Shown here one piece after another: positions 54,795-64,000 of a stretch of DNA of 64,000 bases. The notes beneath the pieces were generated by a model. The model saw only the letters and a program-made list of their open reading frames with translations. It was not told where the DNA came from and ran no database searches. A program made the position numbers and the translations under genes. The stretch lies in NCBI GenBank assembly GCA_949825065.1, contig OX463859.1, forward strand, positions 6,548,217 through 6,612,216, written 5' to 3'. The stretch is from Odontocerum albicorne (Eukaryota; Arthropoda; Insecta; Trichoptera; Odontoceridae). Numbering within the stretch: position 1 is the stretch's first letter; each line of letters opens with the position of its first letter.

Positions 54795-55000
54795 AATGGG
54801 GTGTGAGCTGAAAAACATCTGGTGTCCTCGCGGCTGGGTTCTCCCTATATTTGTGGGGTGTATCTTGGCCGCGGGGATGTTATGGAATGCGCCCAGACCT
54901 TTTAATAGCTTCCCTCTTAAACGTATTCTCTACTATTTATCTTGACATATATGTGTTTTTGGAATGTATTTAAATATGTACGAATATATATTATGTTGGT
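54795..55000 (+). repeat. Dispersed family U
   Basis: The words 'gtgtgagctgaaaaacatct', 'ggtgtcctcgcggctgggtt', 'gggatgttatggaatgcgcc' and 'ttttaatagcttccctctta' recur at 58205 and 63365, and on the minus strand at 48571 and 24530. Here it directly follows a LINE-C-like coding piece, hinting that family U may be the 3' untranslated part of a LINE. Confidence 0.75.
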
Positions 55001-55096
55001 ATAAAAAAACCTTAATTTATTTATACAAAGTCAATAAAAACACAAAATGCAACTGATCTAATATTCACCATCCCTAGAATCAAAATACATTTTGTT

Positions 55097-55375
55097 CAAA
55101 GACAATATGTCTATTTGGCCCCCATGATAAACAATTACCTAATTCAACAAAGGCAATATGCCTATTTGGCCCCCATGATAAACAATGACCTAATTCAACA
55201 AAGGCAATATGCTTATTTGGGCCCCATGATAAACAATTACCTAATTCAACAAAAGCAATATGCCTGTTTGCCCCCCATGATAAACAATGACCTAATTTAA
55301 CAAAGGCAATATGCCTATTTGGCCCCCATGATAAACAATGACCTAATTCAACAAATACAAAAGGTACGAAAAATC
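55097..55375. repeat. 51-bp minisatellite, 5 copies
   Basis: The unit is 'caaaggcaatatgcctattt' + 'ggcccccatgataaacaatg' + 'acctaattcaa'. The minus strand is open through the array with a 17-residue repeat (FVELGHCLSWGPNRHIA), a consequence of the period being divisible by three. A single diverged unit lies at 55580-55620. Confidence 0.95.
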
Positions 55376-56040
55376 TAAACAATGGATCGGAGTGTGGTTC
55401 TTGTCATGATAGGAATTTGAATACTTGAGTTTGCAGGAGTAAATTGTAATGAATATTTGTGATATGTAGTAAATTTAAATGAGTATTTGACGACATGAAA
55501 TTGAGTACTTGAACTTAACAAAGACATGCCAACTTACCTAATATTCACTATCCCTACAGTTAAGACATTGTTTGCCTAAAGACAATATGCCTATCTGGGC
55601 CCCATGATATATAATCGTCAATAAAGACAAAAAGGTACGAAAAATTCAGGCTGTGTTTGAGTACTTTAACTTGCAGGAGTAAATTGCAGTGAATATTTGT
55701 GATGTGGATATGTTGAATAAGTATACTATTCAGTCCAAACAGTATACTATTCAGTTCAATCAATTGAGCCGTCGGGTTTTGGTCTACTGGAGTTAAGGAC
55801 TCATACAATAAAAGTACAGAGATAGTTTAGACATGGATAGCAAATTAATGAAGAAATATTGGAAAAAATACTTAACAAAAAGTATAAACGAAAGCGAAGG
55901 GAAAATCTTCTCCGTACACAGAATCTAAATGTCGTATTAATTTTTGCCGGATTTTTCTTTCTTTTGAAAGAAATGCCATAACCGCGGAAGATAACCATTT
56001 CCCAATATAACGAAACAACACGACTTCTATCGGCTGATGT
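55376..56040. other. Stretch without a gene
   Basis: A 60-bp segment ('gtaaattgtaatgaatattt' context) recurs twice, near 55440 and 55680, so the 51-bp array and its flank were duplicated together as a larger block. No coding assignment. Confidence 0.45.
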
Positions 56041-56195
56041 GCATGGCCGCGCGGCAACGCACTGGATTTCCTTGCGGAAGGTCGTCGGTTTGGCCCCGCG
56101 CTGTGTTACTCTCCTTGAATGAATGCCATAGATATTTTTTCCACCAAGTATTCGAAGGTATAAGGATACCTATGACTTCGACCATATCTATTCTT
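56041..56195 (+). mobile_element. SINE-B copy
   Basis: Box A TGGCCGCGCGGCAACGC (56044-56060), box B GGTTTGGCCCC (56087-56097), then 'aaggatacctatgacttcga' and 'catatctattctt'. Closely similar to the copy at 1754. Confidence 0.85.
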
Positions 56196-57180
56196 CTAAA
56201 AAAACACGTGTGCTATCGGAATATATAGATGTGTGGCTGGTGAGTTTCTTGGTGTGCAAAGATTTACTGTCTTAAAAAAAAATTCCACGGCTCACTTTCT
56301 CTTCCTAACTGAATTGACGTTAGAACGATGAAAGGATCCTCGACTTTAAGATCCATCAATGGTGGCAATGGCTTCTATCGGCTCTAATTGGTATACAATT
56401 TTAACTACAACATCACCTGATCATGTGGTAGTTAGTATCTGTCCATACGCGCTCTTATTCGTTGAGGTCGAAAACTTTTAAAAATGAGAGCCTATTTAAG
56501 TAAGTTATGCAACGCGTACAGAGGATTGCATCATTGAAACTTGATGACTGTAGGTTTTAACATTAATAAATTGGACGTAACAATTGGCTTCTGTTCCAGT
56601 TAACCAGAATTAGCAGTTGTTTAAACGTGACCTCAATTATTGTGCGTAGAGTTACATACATATCTGGTCGCGTTGGTTCTGTGGTTAATGACTTTCTATA
56701 TCAAGTGTTACTTTTTGATTGTATCCGTTCAAATGAACAGAATGTAATTTGAGACGGTAAACAAGGCTATCTCATGAGCTTGTCGAAGAAAGATAATTGT
56801 TAGCGATTGGTATTGCTGTATTGTTCTTCACATTGTTCTGGTTTACTGTCCACTACAAACACTTGCAACTAGCATGTCAATTGTATTTATATGTATTCCA
56901 TTTTTTCCGAAGGTTCAGATACAGTTCAGATAAATCCCACCACCTATCTGGTTAATGTTAAGAACATCTATTTGGTTAATGTTTTTTTACTTAGTGAAAA
57001 ACCTGCCAGGTTGTATTGTAAAGGTATATAATGGAAGGGTTGTAGATAAGCGGAGATTGGTGATAGTAAGACCGCTACCCAAATCCGACAGGGGATGGGA
57101 AATGATGATTACGTAGATAAAGATATCCTGTGTCTGCTTTATCATATTATTTATTCATTTCATCAACGGTACAATGATTT
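56196..57180. other. Stretch with only SINE scraps
   Basis: A tRNA-like word 'ggtcgcgttggttctgtggt' at about 56667 and a SINE-A tail scrap 'acctgccaggttgtattgta' at about 57001 are the only recognisable items. No gene. Confidence 0.45.
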
Positions 57181-57387
57181 CCATAGCCTAGTTGGTAAGA
57201 CTCTTGTCTCCCAGTCCGGGGGTTGCGGGTTCGATCTCCGTTGGAATCCACATTTGTTTGAAAAGAGGATTTCAGTCTGGTTTTCACGTAAGGCCTCTTG
57301 AACATCTTTCTGATAGGTTGGTAGATATTGTTTCATGAGAATAAGTCCACCAGGTTGTGGAACGAAAGTGTAATACAATACAATGTG
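57181..57387 (+). mobile_element. SINE-A copy, well preserved
   Basis: Box A is TAGCCTAGTTGGTAAGA (57184-57200) and box B GGTTCGATCTCCG (57229-57240). The body 'ggatttcagtctggttttca', 'cgtaaggcctcttgaacatc', 'gttggtagatattgtttcat' and the tail 'caccaggttgtggaacgaaa', 'gtgtaatacaatacaat' follow. It gives the clearest view of the family: tRNA-like head, body and tail. Confidence 0.9.
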
Positions 57388-58204
57388 CCATACAAAAATA
57401 TTTAAAGAAATATAAGCACTGAGCGTTTTATTAATTACAAAATTCTAATATTCGAAAAATAAAGAAAAAAAAAAATTCCACTCACCATATAACAAATAAA
57501 AATACACATTTACAATTAAAATAACACACCAGTATACTCGTACAAGTATACAAATCAAAATTCTTCTCAAATTTCACTATGTACATAGTTATTAATTTGA
57601 TACGGGACTGTCTTATGACAGGCAGCCCGCACCGCACCCCACCGAGCGCATCACTCTTTACATTCATGATAATATTTGCTTCCTCCACATTCACACACAG
57701 CATTTTATTTTTCATACGTCTTACTTTACATCCTTTAAAAATCAGGTTCACTTAATCCAGCCACATTTTTTTCAGCCCAGCTCTTCGACGCACACCTTAC
57801 ACTTCTGACTTGTACACTCGCTTTGTCATTCTCCTCAATCTCCTTTTTAAATTTCATAATTCTATTGAACCGGTCTTTAAAATGTGTTACGCGTCCATTT
57901 TGTTTTAAGAGTAGCTGTAAAATAACCTCACTTTTACTTTTTATTATATTATCCTGTGTTGCACTTACATTGCATTTGATGTATTGTACTGTTTTATTAA
58001 GTATTCATTGTATTGTTCTGTATTTTTAAGTATTCATTGTATTGTTCTGTATTTAATGTACTGTACTGTTCTGTATTGAATTATATTTTTGAATTGTATT
58101 GTATTCGTTTACTGTATTGTTCTTTACTACATTTCCGTAGTATTTTATGTGTTAAACTATAATGTATTAATTACTTATTTGATATCATTTATACATTTAC
58201 TGTA
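57388..58204. other. Unclassified stretch
   Basis: The minus frame 57482-57751 (89 codons) contains 'GVRCGLPVIRQSR' but no family I know. At 57990-58110 a low-complexity run of 'tgtattgttctgtattt' repeats is present. Confidence 0.35.
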
Positions 58205-58440
58205 TTTTAAATTTACAAGGGTGTGGGCTAAAACATCTGATATCCTCACGGATGGGCTCGCCCTCTATTGTTGGGGTTGTATCTCAATCAGAGGGATGTT
58301 ATGAGATGAGGCCAGACCTTTTGATAGCTTCTCTCTTAAATGTATTTCCTTCGCCATTATCTTTAGATATATTTGTTTACCATGTGTACAAACTATGTTG
58401 CTATCAATAAACTTATATTTATTTATGTATTCGTTGAAAT
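58205..58440 (+). repeat. Dispersed family U
   Basis: The words 'gggtgtgggctaaaacatct', 'gatatcctcacggatgggct' and 'gggatgttatgagatgaggc' are followed by 'caataaacttatatttattt', including a polyadenylation-like AATAAA. Best-preserved copy of the family. Confidence 0.75.
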
Positions 58441-58834
58441 ATTCTGTATTGTAATATTGAACTGTATTTTTTGTAGTTTTGTATCAAATTGTATTTTATA
58501 GTTCTGCATTACACCTACAACAAAATACAATAAAAAATAGCTAACCTCGTTATAAAGTAGAGTCGCTGATACTTTTTATAGTACTGTTCTGTATTATACT
58601 CCCGTTGTATTGATTTGATTCTAGAACGAGTTAAGTTTCCAGGACAGAATTGAATAGTGAAGCGAGACAATATTTTACGTATCAAAATGTTTTTTAGAAA
58701 AAAATCTGAATATTCAATTAAAAAAAAACTTTATAATTCCTCTAATCACATTAATATTGGGACATATGTTTCTATCTCCTGTCTTGAGGCTTTTTTTCAG
58801 GCCAAACCTTTTGATAAAAATCTCTGTTCTACTC

Positions 58835-59015
58835 AACATGACTACCAATGTGCTATAATATTAAGGTGTTATTGGACATTGTCTTTCTATTCTACTAAAC
58901 AAGACTACCAATGTGCTATAATATTAAGGTGTTATTGGACATTGTCTTTCTATTCTACTCAGCGTGACTACCAATGTGCTATAATATTATTAAGGTGTTA
59001 TTGGACATTGTTTTT
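58835..59015 (+). repeat. 63-bp tandem repeat, almost 3 copies
   Basis: The unit 'gactaccaatgtgctataat' + 'attaaggtgttattggacat' + 'tgtctttctattctactaaa' + 'caa' lies inside a 129-codon plus frame (58657-59046), giving a 21-residue repeat (YQCAIILRCYWTLSFYSTKQD). The third copy has an extra 3-bp ATT, which keeps the frame. No known protein resembles it. Confidence 0.85.
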
Positions 59016-59830
59016 TCTATTTTGTTTTGTATTTGAATGTTGTTAATCTTATTTAGAGTTTTGTTATATTATTTTGAATAAAAATCGTTATTATATTTTG
59101 TTTAAAGTAGTAGTAAGAGCCGTTGATAAAAAAACTGTACTTAAGGCGGTTTTACAAAATTTATTTGTAATAAATCTTGTATTTGTAATAGTTAATCATT
59201 AAAAACAAACAATAACAGACTCGAAAGTTGGGCCTTGTCCTTTACCGAGTTTTTCGCCAATCAAACTATACATTTAACATATTAAAAAAACGTAACCTAT
59301 TTAAGGGTCATGTAAATAATGCATTGTGGGGGTGTTTCTAGTGGAAACACTGAAAGAAATGCTGACGTACATTTTTTTTTTTAAAGTATTTTGGATTTCT
59401 AAGTTTCCCAAAAGGCATGTAAAGAGTAATAAAAACAAATCATACATTACAAAAAATGTTACAACTTCTTTAAATATATATTTCTGTTAGAAACACCCTT
59501 CACCACATATCCTTCATACAGCTCTAAGTTGAAATATGTTACGTATCAATGTTAAATTGCCTGACAAAAAGCTGGGTAAAAGAACTTGAAACTCGAGTCA
59601 AGTACATACATATCGTATCGTTGCCGGGTCTCGTAGTCGAGGACCCCCTCGCCACTCCAACGTCAATCTTGAACCGTTCTTCCACGTCGATTATGTGATC
59701 TTCTGTGAGAAAACAGCCCGATCCTAGATGCGCACCCCTCCCGTAAATGTCAGACATGTGAACCCTGCTGAGCCGCCTGGCCATGCTGCCGCATGTTCGC
59801 AGATATAGATACATACATCCATACCATCAC
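59016..59830. other. Stretch with one unrecognised frame
   Basis: A minus frame at 59539-59814 (91 codons: 'ARRLSRVHMSDIYGRGAHLG', 'DVEERFKIDVGVARGSSTTR') lies in a GC-richer segment. I suspect a retroelement or repeat piece but cannot name it. The remainder is AT-rich. Confidence 0.35.
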
Positions 59831-60480
59831 GTCATTTCCCCGTCGGAGTAGGCCGAGATGACAGGTCACCAGACTTTGTAATCTCAACACAACTAATTCG
59901 CTCATTCATCCGTTCTACATGCCTAAACCATCTCAGAGTGCTCTTCTTCATATGTTTCACTAGATCAGCTTTAAGTCCACATTAATCTTTAATCACTTTA
60001 TTTCGTATTCTGTTATAAATTCTATGGCGTTTTAGTAAAGAGGTACAAGTCATCAATGACTTATTTATTTGTCAGTTTGAAGTTTTGCAACACTTGTATT
60101 CCTGAAATACAGACCTCAGGTAAATTTTAAAGGTAAACTTTGAATACATAAATAATTTATGTATTCAAAGTTTACCTTTAAAATTTACCTGAGGTATGTA
60201 TTTCAGGAATACAAGTGCTGCAAAACTTCAAACTGACAAATAAGTGTATTGTACCTCTTTACCAAAACGGATGACTTGTACCTCTTTACAAAAACGCCAT
60301 AGAATTATCCTCCCATATATTTTTCTCGGTGCGCGCAGTTTTAGAACATTTATTCGGTTTCTGTTCGTATTTTTTTCAAAGTCCATATTTTACTTCTATA
60401 CATAAAAAGTTGGTTTTAAAATACTTCTATGGACTATCATCTTAGTAGATATTGATACTGTGCGGTTCAATTATATACGT
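59831..60480 (-). pseudogene. LINE-A C-terminal relic, split by a palindromic MITE
   Basis: Minus-strand motifs on the right side (60303-60480) are 'aattgaaccgcacagtatca' and the cell-surface-like word for L-L-x-x-x-W. On the left side (59831-60021) they are 'tttataacagaatacgaaat', 'tctgagatggtttaggcatg' (L-R-W-F-R-H) and 'tagaacggatgaatgagcga' (V-E-R-M-N-E). Order agrees with the copies at 21030 and 8690. Confidence 0.75.
60022..60302. mobile_element. Palindromic MITE of about 281 bp
   Basis: The two halves are inverted copies around position 60154. The innermost 150 bp (about 60080-60228) are almost perfect and the outer ends are CTATGGCGTTTT / AAAACGCCATAG plus 'gtaaagaggtacaagtcat'. Both sides are flanked by AATT, a possible short target duplication. 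The right half carries an extra copy of 'gtacctcttta'. It interrupts LINE-A. Transcripts would fold into one long hairpin. Confidence 0.85.
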
Positions 60481-60859
60481 TTTAATACCCCATTGACTCC
60501 ACTCATAGTGGAATTTGCATTTAAATATCTGTGATGTGGAATTCCACAAAGTAAAATCAGAAGCATATTAAATAAAATTTAATCAATAAACATAATCAAC
60601 CATTTTCAACAAAGTGCCTCCATCGTCCTTTCCTAATATTTCCTCGCCCGTACCAGTTTACATAACAAATATTGACCGCTTTGTGTCAACTTGATGCTGA
60701 TATTTCAATACCGTTTACACTGTACAATACATACAGCTTGTAACAAGGGACAGTGTATAAGTATGTGCACGGTGAAGCCAAATACATTAACCTTTTTAAT
60801 CCATTGAGTACACAAATCGTTTTTTGACTTAGTTGCAGGGTTTTATTTAGTTATATATC
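60481..60859. other. Stretch without a gene
   Basis: AT-rich with no recognisable frame or repeat. Confidence 0.5.
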
Positions 60860-61330
60860 AGGAGAAATTTTAAGTGGACAAACAATTTATATTGATCTGG
60901 GTTTATTGTCGCGTTCCAGTAAACTAGGCTTTTGCCTGTATCTCACTGAGGACATATAAAATAGCAAAATAAGTCGTTTTTTTCCGATTGTTGATTATAC
61001 AATACCCTGTTGCAAACTCTTATGAATTTTATAAACCGTGAAACTCAATTCTATGCTTGTATCACGCGAGTCAAACCTCGCATACTTCATCATTCCAGAC
61101 ATACCTAAAAGTTCATTCCACAATGTCTAGCACATAATCACCAAAAACACACCACACTCGAGAACTTACACAAAACCTTTAATACAAGTCATCCCTTCTG
61201 CAAGCCCAATCACTGAAACTCCTGTCGCAATAACAATCACGCTCCGATACACTGCCTGAATTTTTTGCCTCCTTTTGGCGTTATTGAATTCGACACTCTA
61301 TTGTATATCATGGTAAATTTTTCTGTATCG
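60860..61330 (-). mobile_element. LINE-C 3' end, minus strand
   Basis: Untranslated tail with 'agtaaactaggcttttgcct', 'gtatctcactgaggacatat' (reverse complement of the family core). A coding remnant near 61200-61315 gives 'MIYNRVSNSITPKGGKKFRQ', parallel to the Y-N-G-V-P-x-S-I-K end at 51150. Degenerate. Confidence 0.75.
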
Positions 61331-61439
61331 TGTTTATTTTTAATAATATATGTTTTTATATTTCACTACTGATTGTATTATCTATTAAAAATTGTGTAAA
61401 TATTTTAATAGAACCTGTCCCATAAAACATATTTTTGGT

Positions 61440-61700
61440 TTAATACATACTGTTACATGCCATCTCCGTATCGGGGTAGGTAGAAAGCAGAGAACACAAG
61501 TCTTTCTAATCGCGACACCCATCTTCCTTGATCTTTCTCTGCCACACTTTCAACTCACATATCCACTGTATACTATAATATATTTGTTTTGTTCGTGCTC
61601 AAATCATCCCAGAATTTTATGATTCATCTTGTTTGACACACCAACTTCAAGTTTACACTTATCTCTAACCCTTTCATGATTTATTTGAAATATCAGGAAT
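61440..61700 (-). mobile_element. LINE-A 3' end, minus strand
   Basis: Reverse-complement 3' signature 'gatggcatgtaacagtatgt' with 'ctacctaccccgatacggag' and a coding scrap near 61600-61690. Highly decayed. Confidence 0.6.
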
Positions 61701-61904
61701 CAAAAAAATATCAAGATAGTCAAATGGGTTTTTAGTGATAAGGAAAATCAAAATTAAAGGCATTGATTGACGTAGTGACAGCTGTTTCGCTGTAAATTGA
61801 CCTTGTCAAACTGAGTTTTCGTAACTCTTTTACTGTATATACGAGTATATAACAACATGGCGGACTTATTGCCAGATGGCAATAATGGTGACCTAATTAG
61901 TAAG

Positions 61905-62271
61905 TCAGAAAAATATTCGGACCCATACAGGAAAATGGATCTTGGAGAGTGAGATATAATGAGGAGTTATACAGCATATACAAAGAGCCCAACATCATAA
62001 AATACATCAAAATTGGGAGGCTACGTTGGGCGGGGCATGTAGCAAGAATGGGAGAAGAGGAAATGCCTAACAAAGTACTCTTTTCCAAGCCCCAAGGAAG
62101 ACGTAGCGTGGGTAGACCGAGGCTTAGGTGGATGGATGGGGTGCAGAATGATGCAAACGTGATTAGCATCAGGGGCTGGAGGAGTGCATCCCAGTATAGG
62201 GGGGAATGGCGGCGACTGCTGGAGGAGGCCGGGGCCCACAATGGGCTGTAGCGCCATTGATGATGATGATG
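61905..62271 (+). mobile_element. Young 5'-truncated LINE fragment in a SINE, with 10-bp target duplication
   Basis: A frame runs without a stop through 'RYNEELYSIYKEPNIIKYIK', 'IGRLRWAGHVARMGEEEMPN', 'GRRSVGRPRLRWMDGV' and 'GWRSASQYRGEWRRLLEEAG', the full C-terminal domain of an arthropod LINE reverse transcriptase. It ends 'gggctgtagcgcc' + (TGA)n. Target copies AATTAGTAAG are at 61895-61904 and 62272-62281. It is the least decayed LINE piece in the window and differs from LINE-A, B and C. Only the last 100 or so codons were copied. Confidence 0.9.
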
Positions 62272-62281
62272 AATTAGTAAG

Positions 62282-62460
62282 ATAGCTGTCATTCAACCCG
62301 ATGTTTAGCGGGTAATACAGATTTTTAAAACAAGGTTTCACTTTTCAGTTTAACTTCAAATCTTTAAATGTCTTTCTATTTTTTTGGAAAAGATTGCCAC
62401 ATGAAATGAATCCACCAGGTTGTTCTGTGTACAAAAAACGTAATAGAAACAATATCTACC
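62282..62460 (+). mobile_element. SINE-A-like copy interrupted by the LINE
   Basis: Across the LINE, the head 'ggtgacctaattagtaag' (61888-61904) continues at 62282 with 'atagctgtcattcaacccga', then 'tgccacatgaaatgaatcca' and 'ccaggttgttctgtgtacaa'. It is a diverged SINE-A that served as the LINE target. Confidence 0.65.
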
Positions 62461-63034
62461 AATCAACCAGAGAAATATTACGTTTATAATGACAAATGCT
62501 TCGAGTTCTAAACGTAAACAAATGAAAATAGAGATTCATTAAATATCATCAAAAATGGGAAAAAAAAGAAAGTAAGTTGAAACTTCGTTACTGAAGTGAG
62601 ATATATTTTATTTAAGTAGCTTTTTGAAGTGAGGTAACGAAGCTGCAAGTCTTATTATAGTAACGTATAGGTTACAGAACCTGGTTCAATTCCATCTAAA
62701 ATATCGATATCCACTTTTGAAAAATGTTGGATGTTTTCTCAATTATTTTCCAACAGGTGAAATGCGGGGTGGTTTTTATGATAAAAAAAACATGATCTCA
62801 AGTATATGTGTAAGTAAAGATCTGCACCAAAATCAAAATAGAGATATTGCAAATAATAATTATACAGAAAAAAAGTTCTAGTTGCCTTGATTGGGCTCCG
62901 AGACTGACATGCCCTATCGCATGGAATAAACCACTAGAATGCCAGTTATATGTAAGACTGAAAATATAATGTGATCAATTCTCGTTTGTATCTAATTTTT
63001 TTTTAAAAGGGTTCTTGTTTTTTTTTTCTTTAAG
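62461..63034. other. AT-rich stretch without a gene
   Basis: No frame with motifs and no repeat family seen. Confidence 0.5.
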
Positions 63035-63125
63035 GCCTCTTTAAAATCTTTCTGATTGTTTCTAAAATAATGCCAAATGGTAATACGCCAGCCTAGTTGA
63101 ACTGTATTCAACGAAATTATATTTT
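63035..63125 (+). mobile_element. SINE-A body and tail scrap
   Basis: The words 'aaggcctctttaaaatcttt', 'ctaaaataatgccaaatggt' and 'gccagcctagttgaactgta' + 'ttcaacgaaa' match the SINE-A tail. Confidence 0.65.
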
Positions 63126-63364
63126 TTATTTATTTATTTTATCATCAACGGTACAATGTACCTTAGCATTTTATTAAAAAAGGAAAGTACTTCAATTACA
63201 ATATTTACAAAATAATATCAAAATAAAAAAAATAACAATTCATCAAAATGAACTTTAAAATACACAACAAAATAATTAAAATAATACAAAAGTACACAAG
63301 TCAAAATAATTTAAATTATTGTATTATCTGAATTGACTGTTTATTTATTTTTTGTTTTTAATTT
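63126..63364. other. A-rich low-complexity stretch
   Basis: Mostly A/AT runs with 'catcaacggtacaatg', a word also found at 57164. No gene. Confidence 0.5.
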
Positions 63365-63540
63365 ATACAAGGGCGTGAGCTGAAAAACATCTGACGCTTC
63401 GTGAACGGGTTCGCCCTCTATTGGTGGGTGTGTTTTTCGACTGGGCGGATATTATAAGATAAGTCCATACCTTTTGATAGCTTCTCTTTTAAGTTTATTT
63501 TATCCACCATTATCTTGAAAGATATATGCAATTTTACGAT
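63365..63540 (+). repeat. Dispersed family U
   Basis: The words 'gggcgtgagctgaaaaacat', 'gggttcgccctctattggtg', 'taccttttgatagcttctct' and 'ccaccattatcttgaaagat' align with 58215-58370. Confidence 0.75.
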
Positions 63541-63550
63541 ATACTACCTT

Positions 63551-64000
63551 GATCAAAAAGTTTTAGGACTTTATTCATAAAATCGAAAATACAAGTTTAT
63601 TCATCAAAATCGATATGGTCCCCTTCAAAGTACTCTCCATCGACTGCAACGCACTTATGCCAGCGCTTGATCCAATCCTCGAAACACAGCTGGTACTCAA
63701 TTTTCGGTATGTCCATCAGAGCCATCTTCGATTTTTTCATGGCATCCTCTCGGGTGCTGTAACGCGTTCCGCGAAGCAGTTTTTTAAGTCGGTTGAACAA
63801 GACAAAGTCGCAGGGAGCCAGATCAGGTGAACTCAAAGGCTGCTGGATAGTAGTCGCGTTGTTTTTGGCCAAAAATTCATGGAAATCATGTCCTTCGCGA
63901 TTTCAACGCGGTCCTTTTTTTGCATGAAATTGAGGTCTTTCGGCACCAGTTTTGCAGCGACACGTCTGAGGCCCAAATCACTAACCAAAATGTTTGAGCG
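63551..64000 (-). pseudogene. Internally deleted mariner-family element, cut by the window end
   Basis: The left end 'ccttgatcaaaaagttttag' is mariner-type and preceded by TA. The minus frame 63872-63597 reads 'FLAKNNATTIQQ', 'SSPDLAPCDFVLFNRLKKLL', 'RGTRYSTRED' and 'YFEGDHIDFDE', the C-terminus including the final catalytic aspartate (S-P-D-L-A-P-C-D). Upstream (63890-64000) 'VSDLGLRRVAAKLVPKDLNF' belongs to the region before the first catalytic residue. The segment with the first two catalytic aspartates is thus deleted, leaving a frameshifted joint near 63880. Non-autonomous. Confidence 0.85.

Noticed and set aside
55080..55382. 100-codon minus frame with a 17-residue repeat
   Set aside because: By-product of the 51-bp period. 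No start context, no family, and the neighbouring single unit lacks the frame.

Overview
This is repeat-dominated, AT-rich nuclear DNA from an animal, most likely an arthropod. The evidence is tRNA-derived SINEs, non-LTR retrotransposon 3' ends, mariner, hAT, PIF/Harbinger-like and Helitron relics, and one intronless copy of a metazoan canopy-family gene. I cannot place the species. I see no intact host gene, no canonical tRNA or rRNA gene and no prokaryotic or organellar signature. Nearly every long reading frame is a transposon remnant or a by-product of tandem repetition.

Layout. Positions 1-25 kb are a patchwork of broken retroelements. Three LINE groups recur, here called LINE-A, B and C, along with two SINE families: SINE-A, with a tail that reads like gccaggttgtactgtatacaacg, and SINE-B, which is tRNA-Ser/Leu-like. 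There are also Penelope-like fold-back repeats, a PIF/MADF element, a deleted mariner with long inverted repeats, and minisatellites with units of 57, 66, about 48 and 42 bp.

Positions 25592-47033 form the most striking object. It is a 21.4-kb unit bounded by 14-bp hAT terminal inverted repeats (CATAGGTTCTCAAC / GTTGAGAACCTATG) and a perfect 8-bp target duplication (CTCTAAAT). Inside are two different, same-orientation, defective hAT transposase relics with about 17 kb of satellite DNA between them. The satellite has about fifty monomers of roughly 300-340 bp, organised in nested higher-order repeats of 938, 1018 and 3301 bp, and it is interrupted by a 1258-bp mariner. The simplest reading is a hAT macrotransposon: the outer ends of two neighbouring hAT copies moved, or now delimit, the satellite between them. 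Its right flank is a 38-bp minisatellite fused to a Helitron helicase motif.

Positions 47-64 kb are again a retroelement graveyard. Notable items are a 21-copy 41-bp array that contains the SINE-A box A region, and a canopy-family (CNPY3/4-like) processed pseudogene inside a CAGTGGCGTAACTA-type inverted-repeat element. A fold-back repeat with a 21-nt poly-G tract sits inside a LINE tail with a 12-bp target duplication. A near-perfect palindromic MITE sits inside LINE-A, and a young LINE fragment sits in a SINE with a 10-bp target duplication.

The parts do not form a pathway. What links them is nesting (LINE into minisatellite, fold-back into LINE, SINE into gene-carrying element, mariner into satellite), which gives a relative chronology, and the repeated conversion of transposon pieces into tandem arrays.
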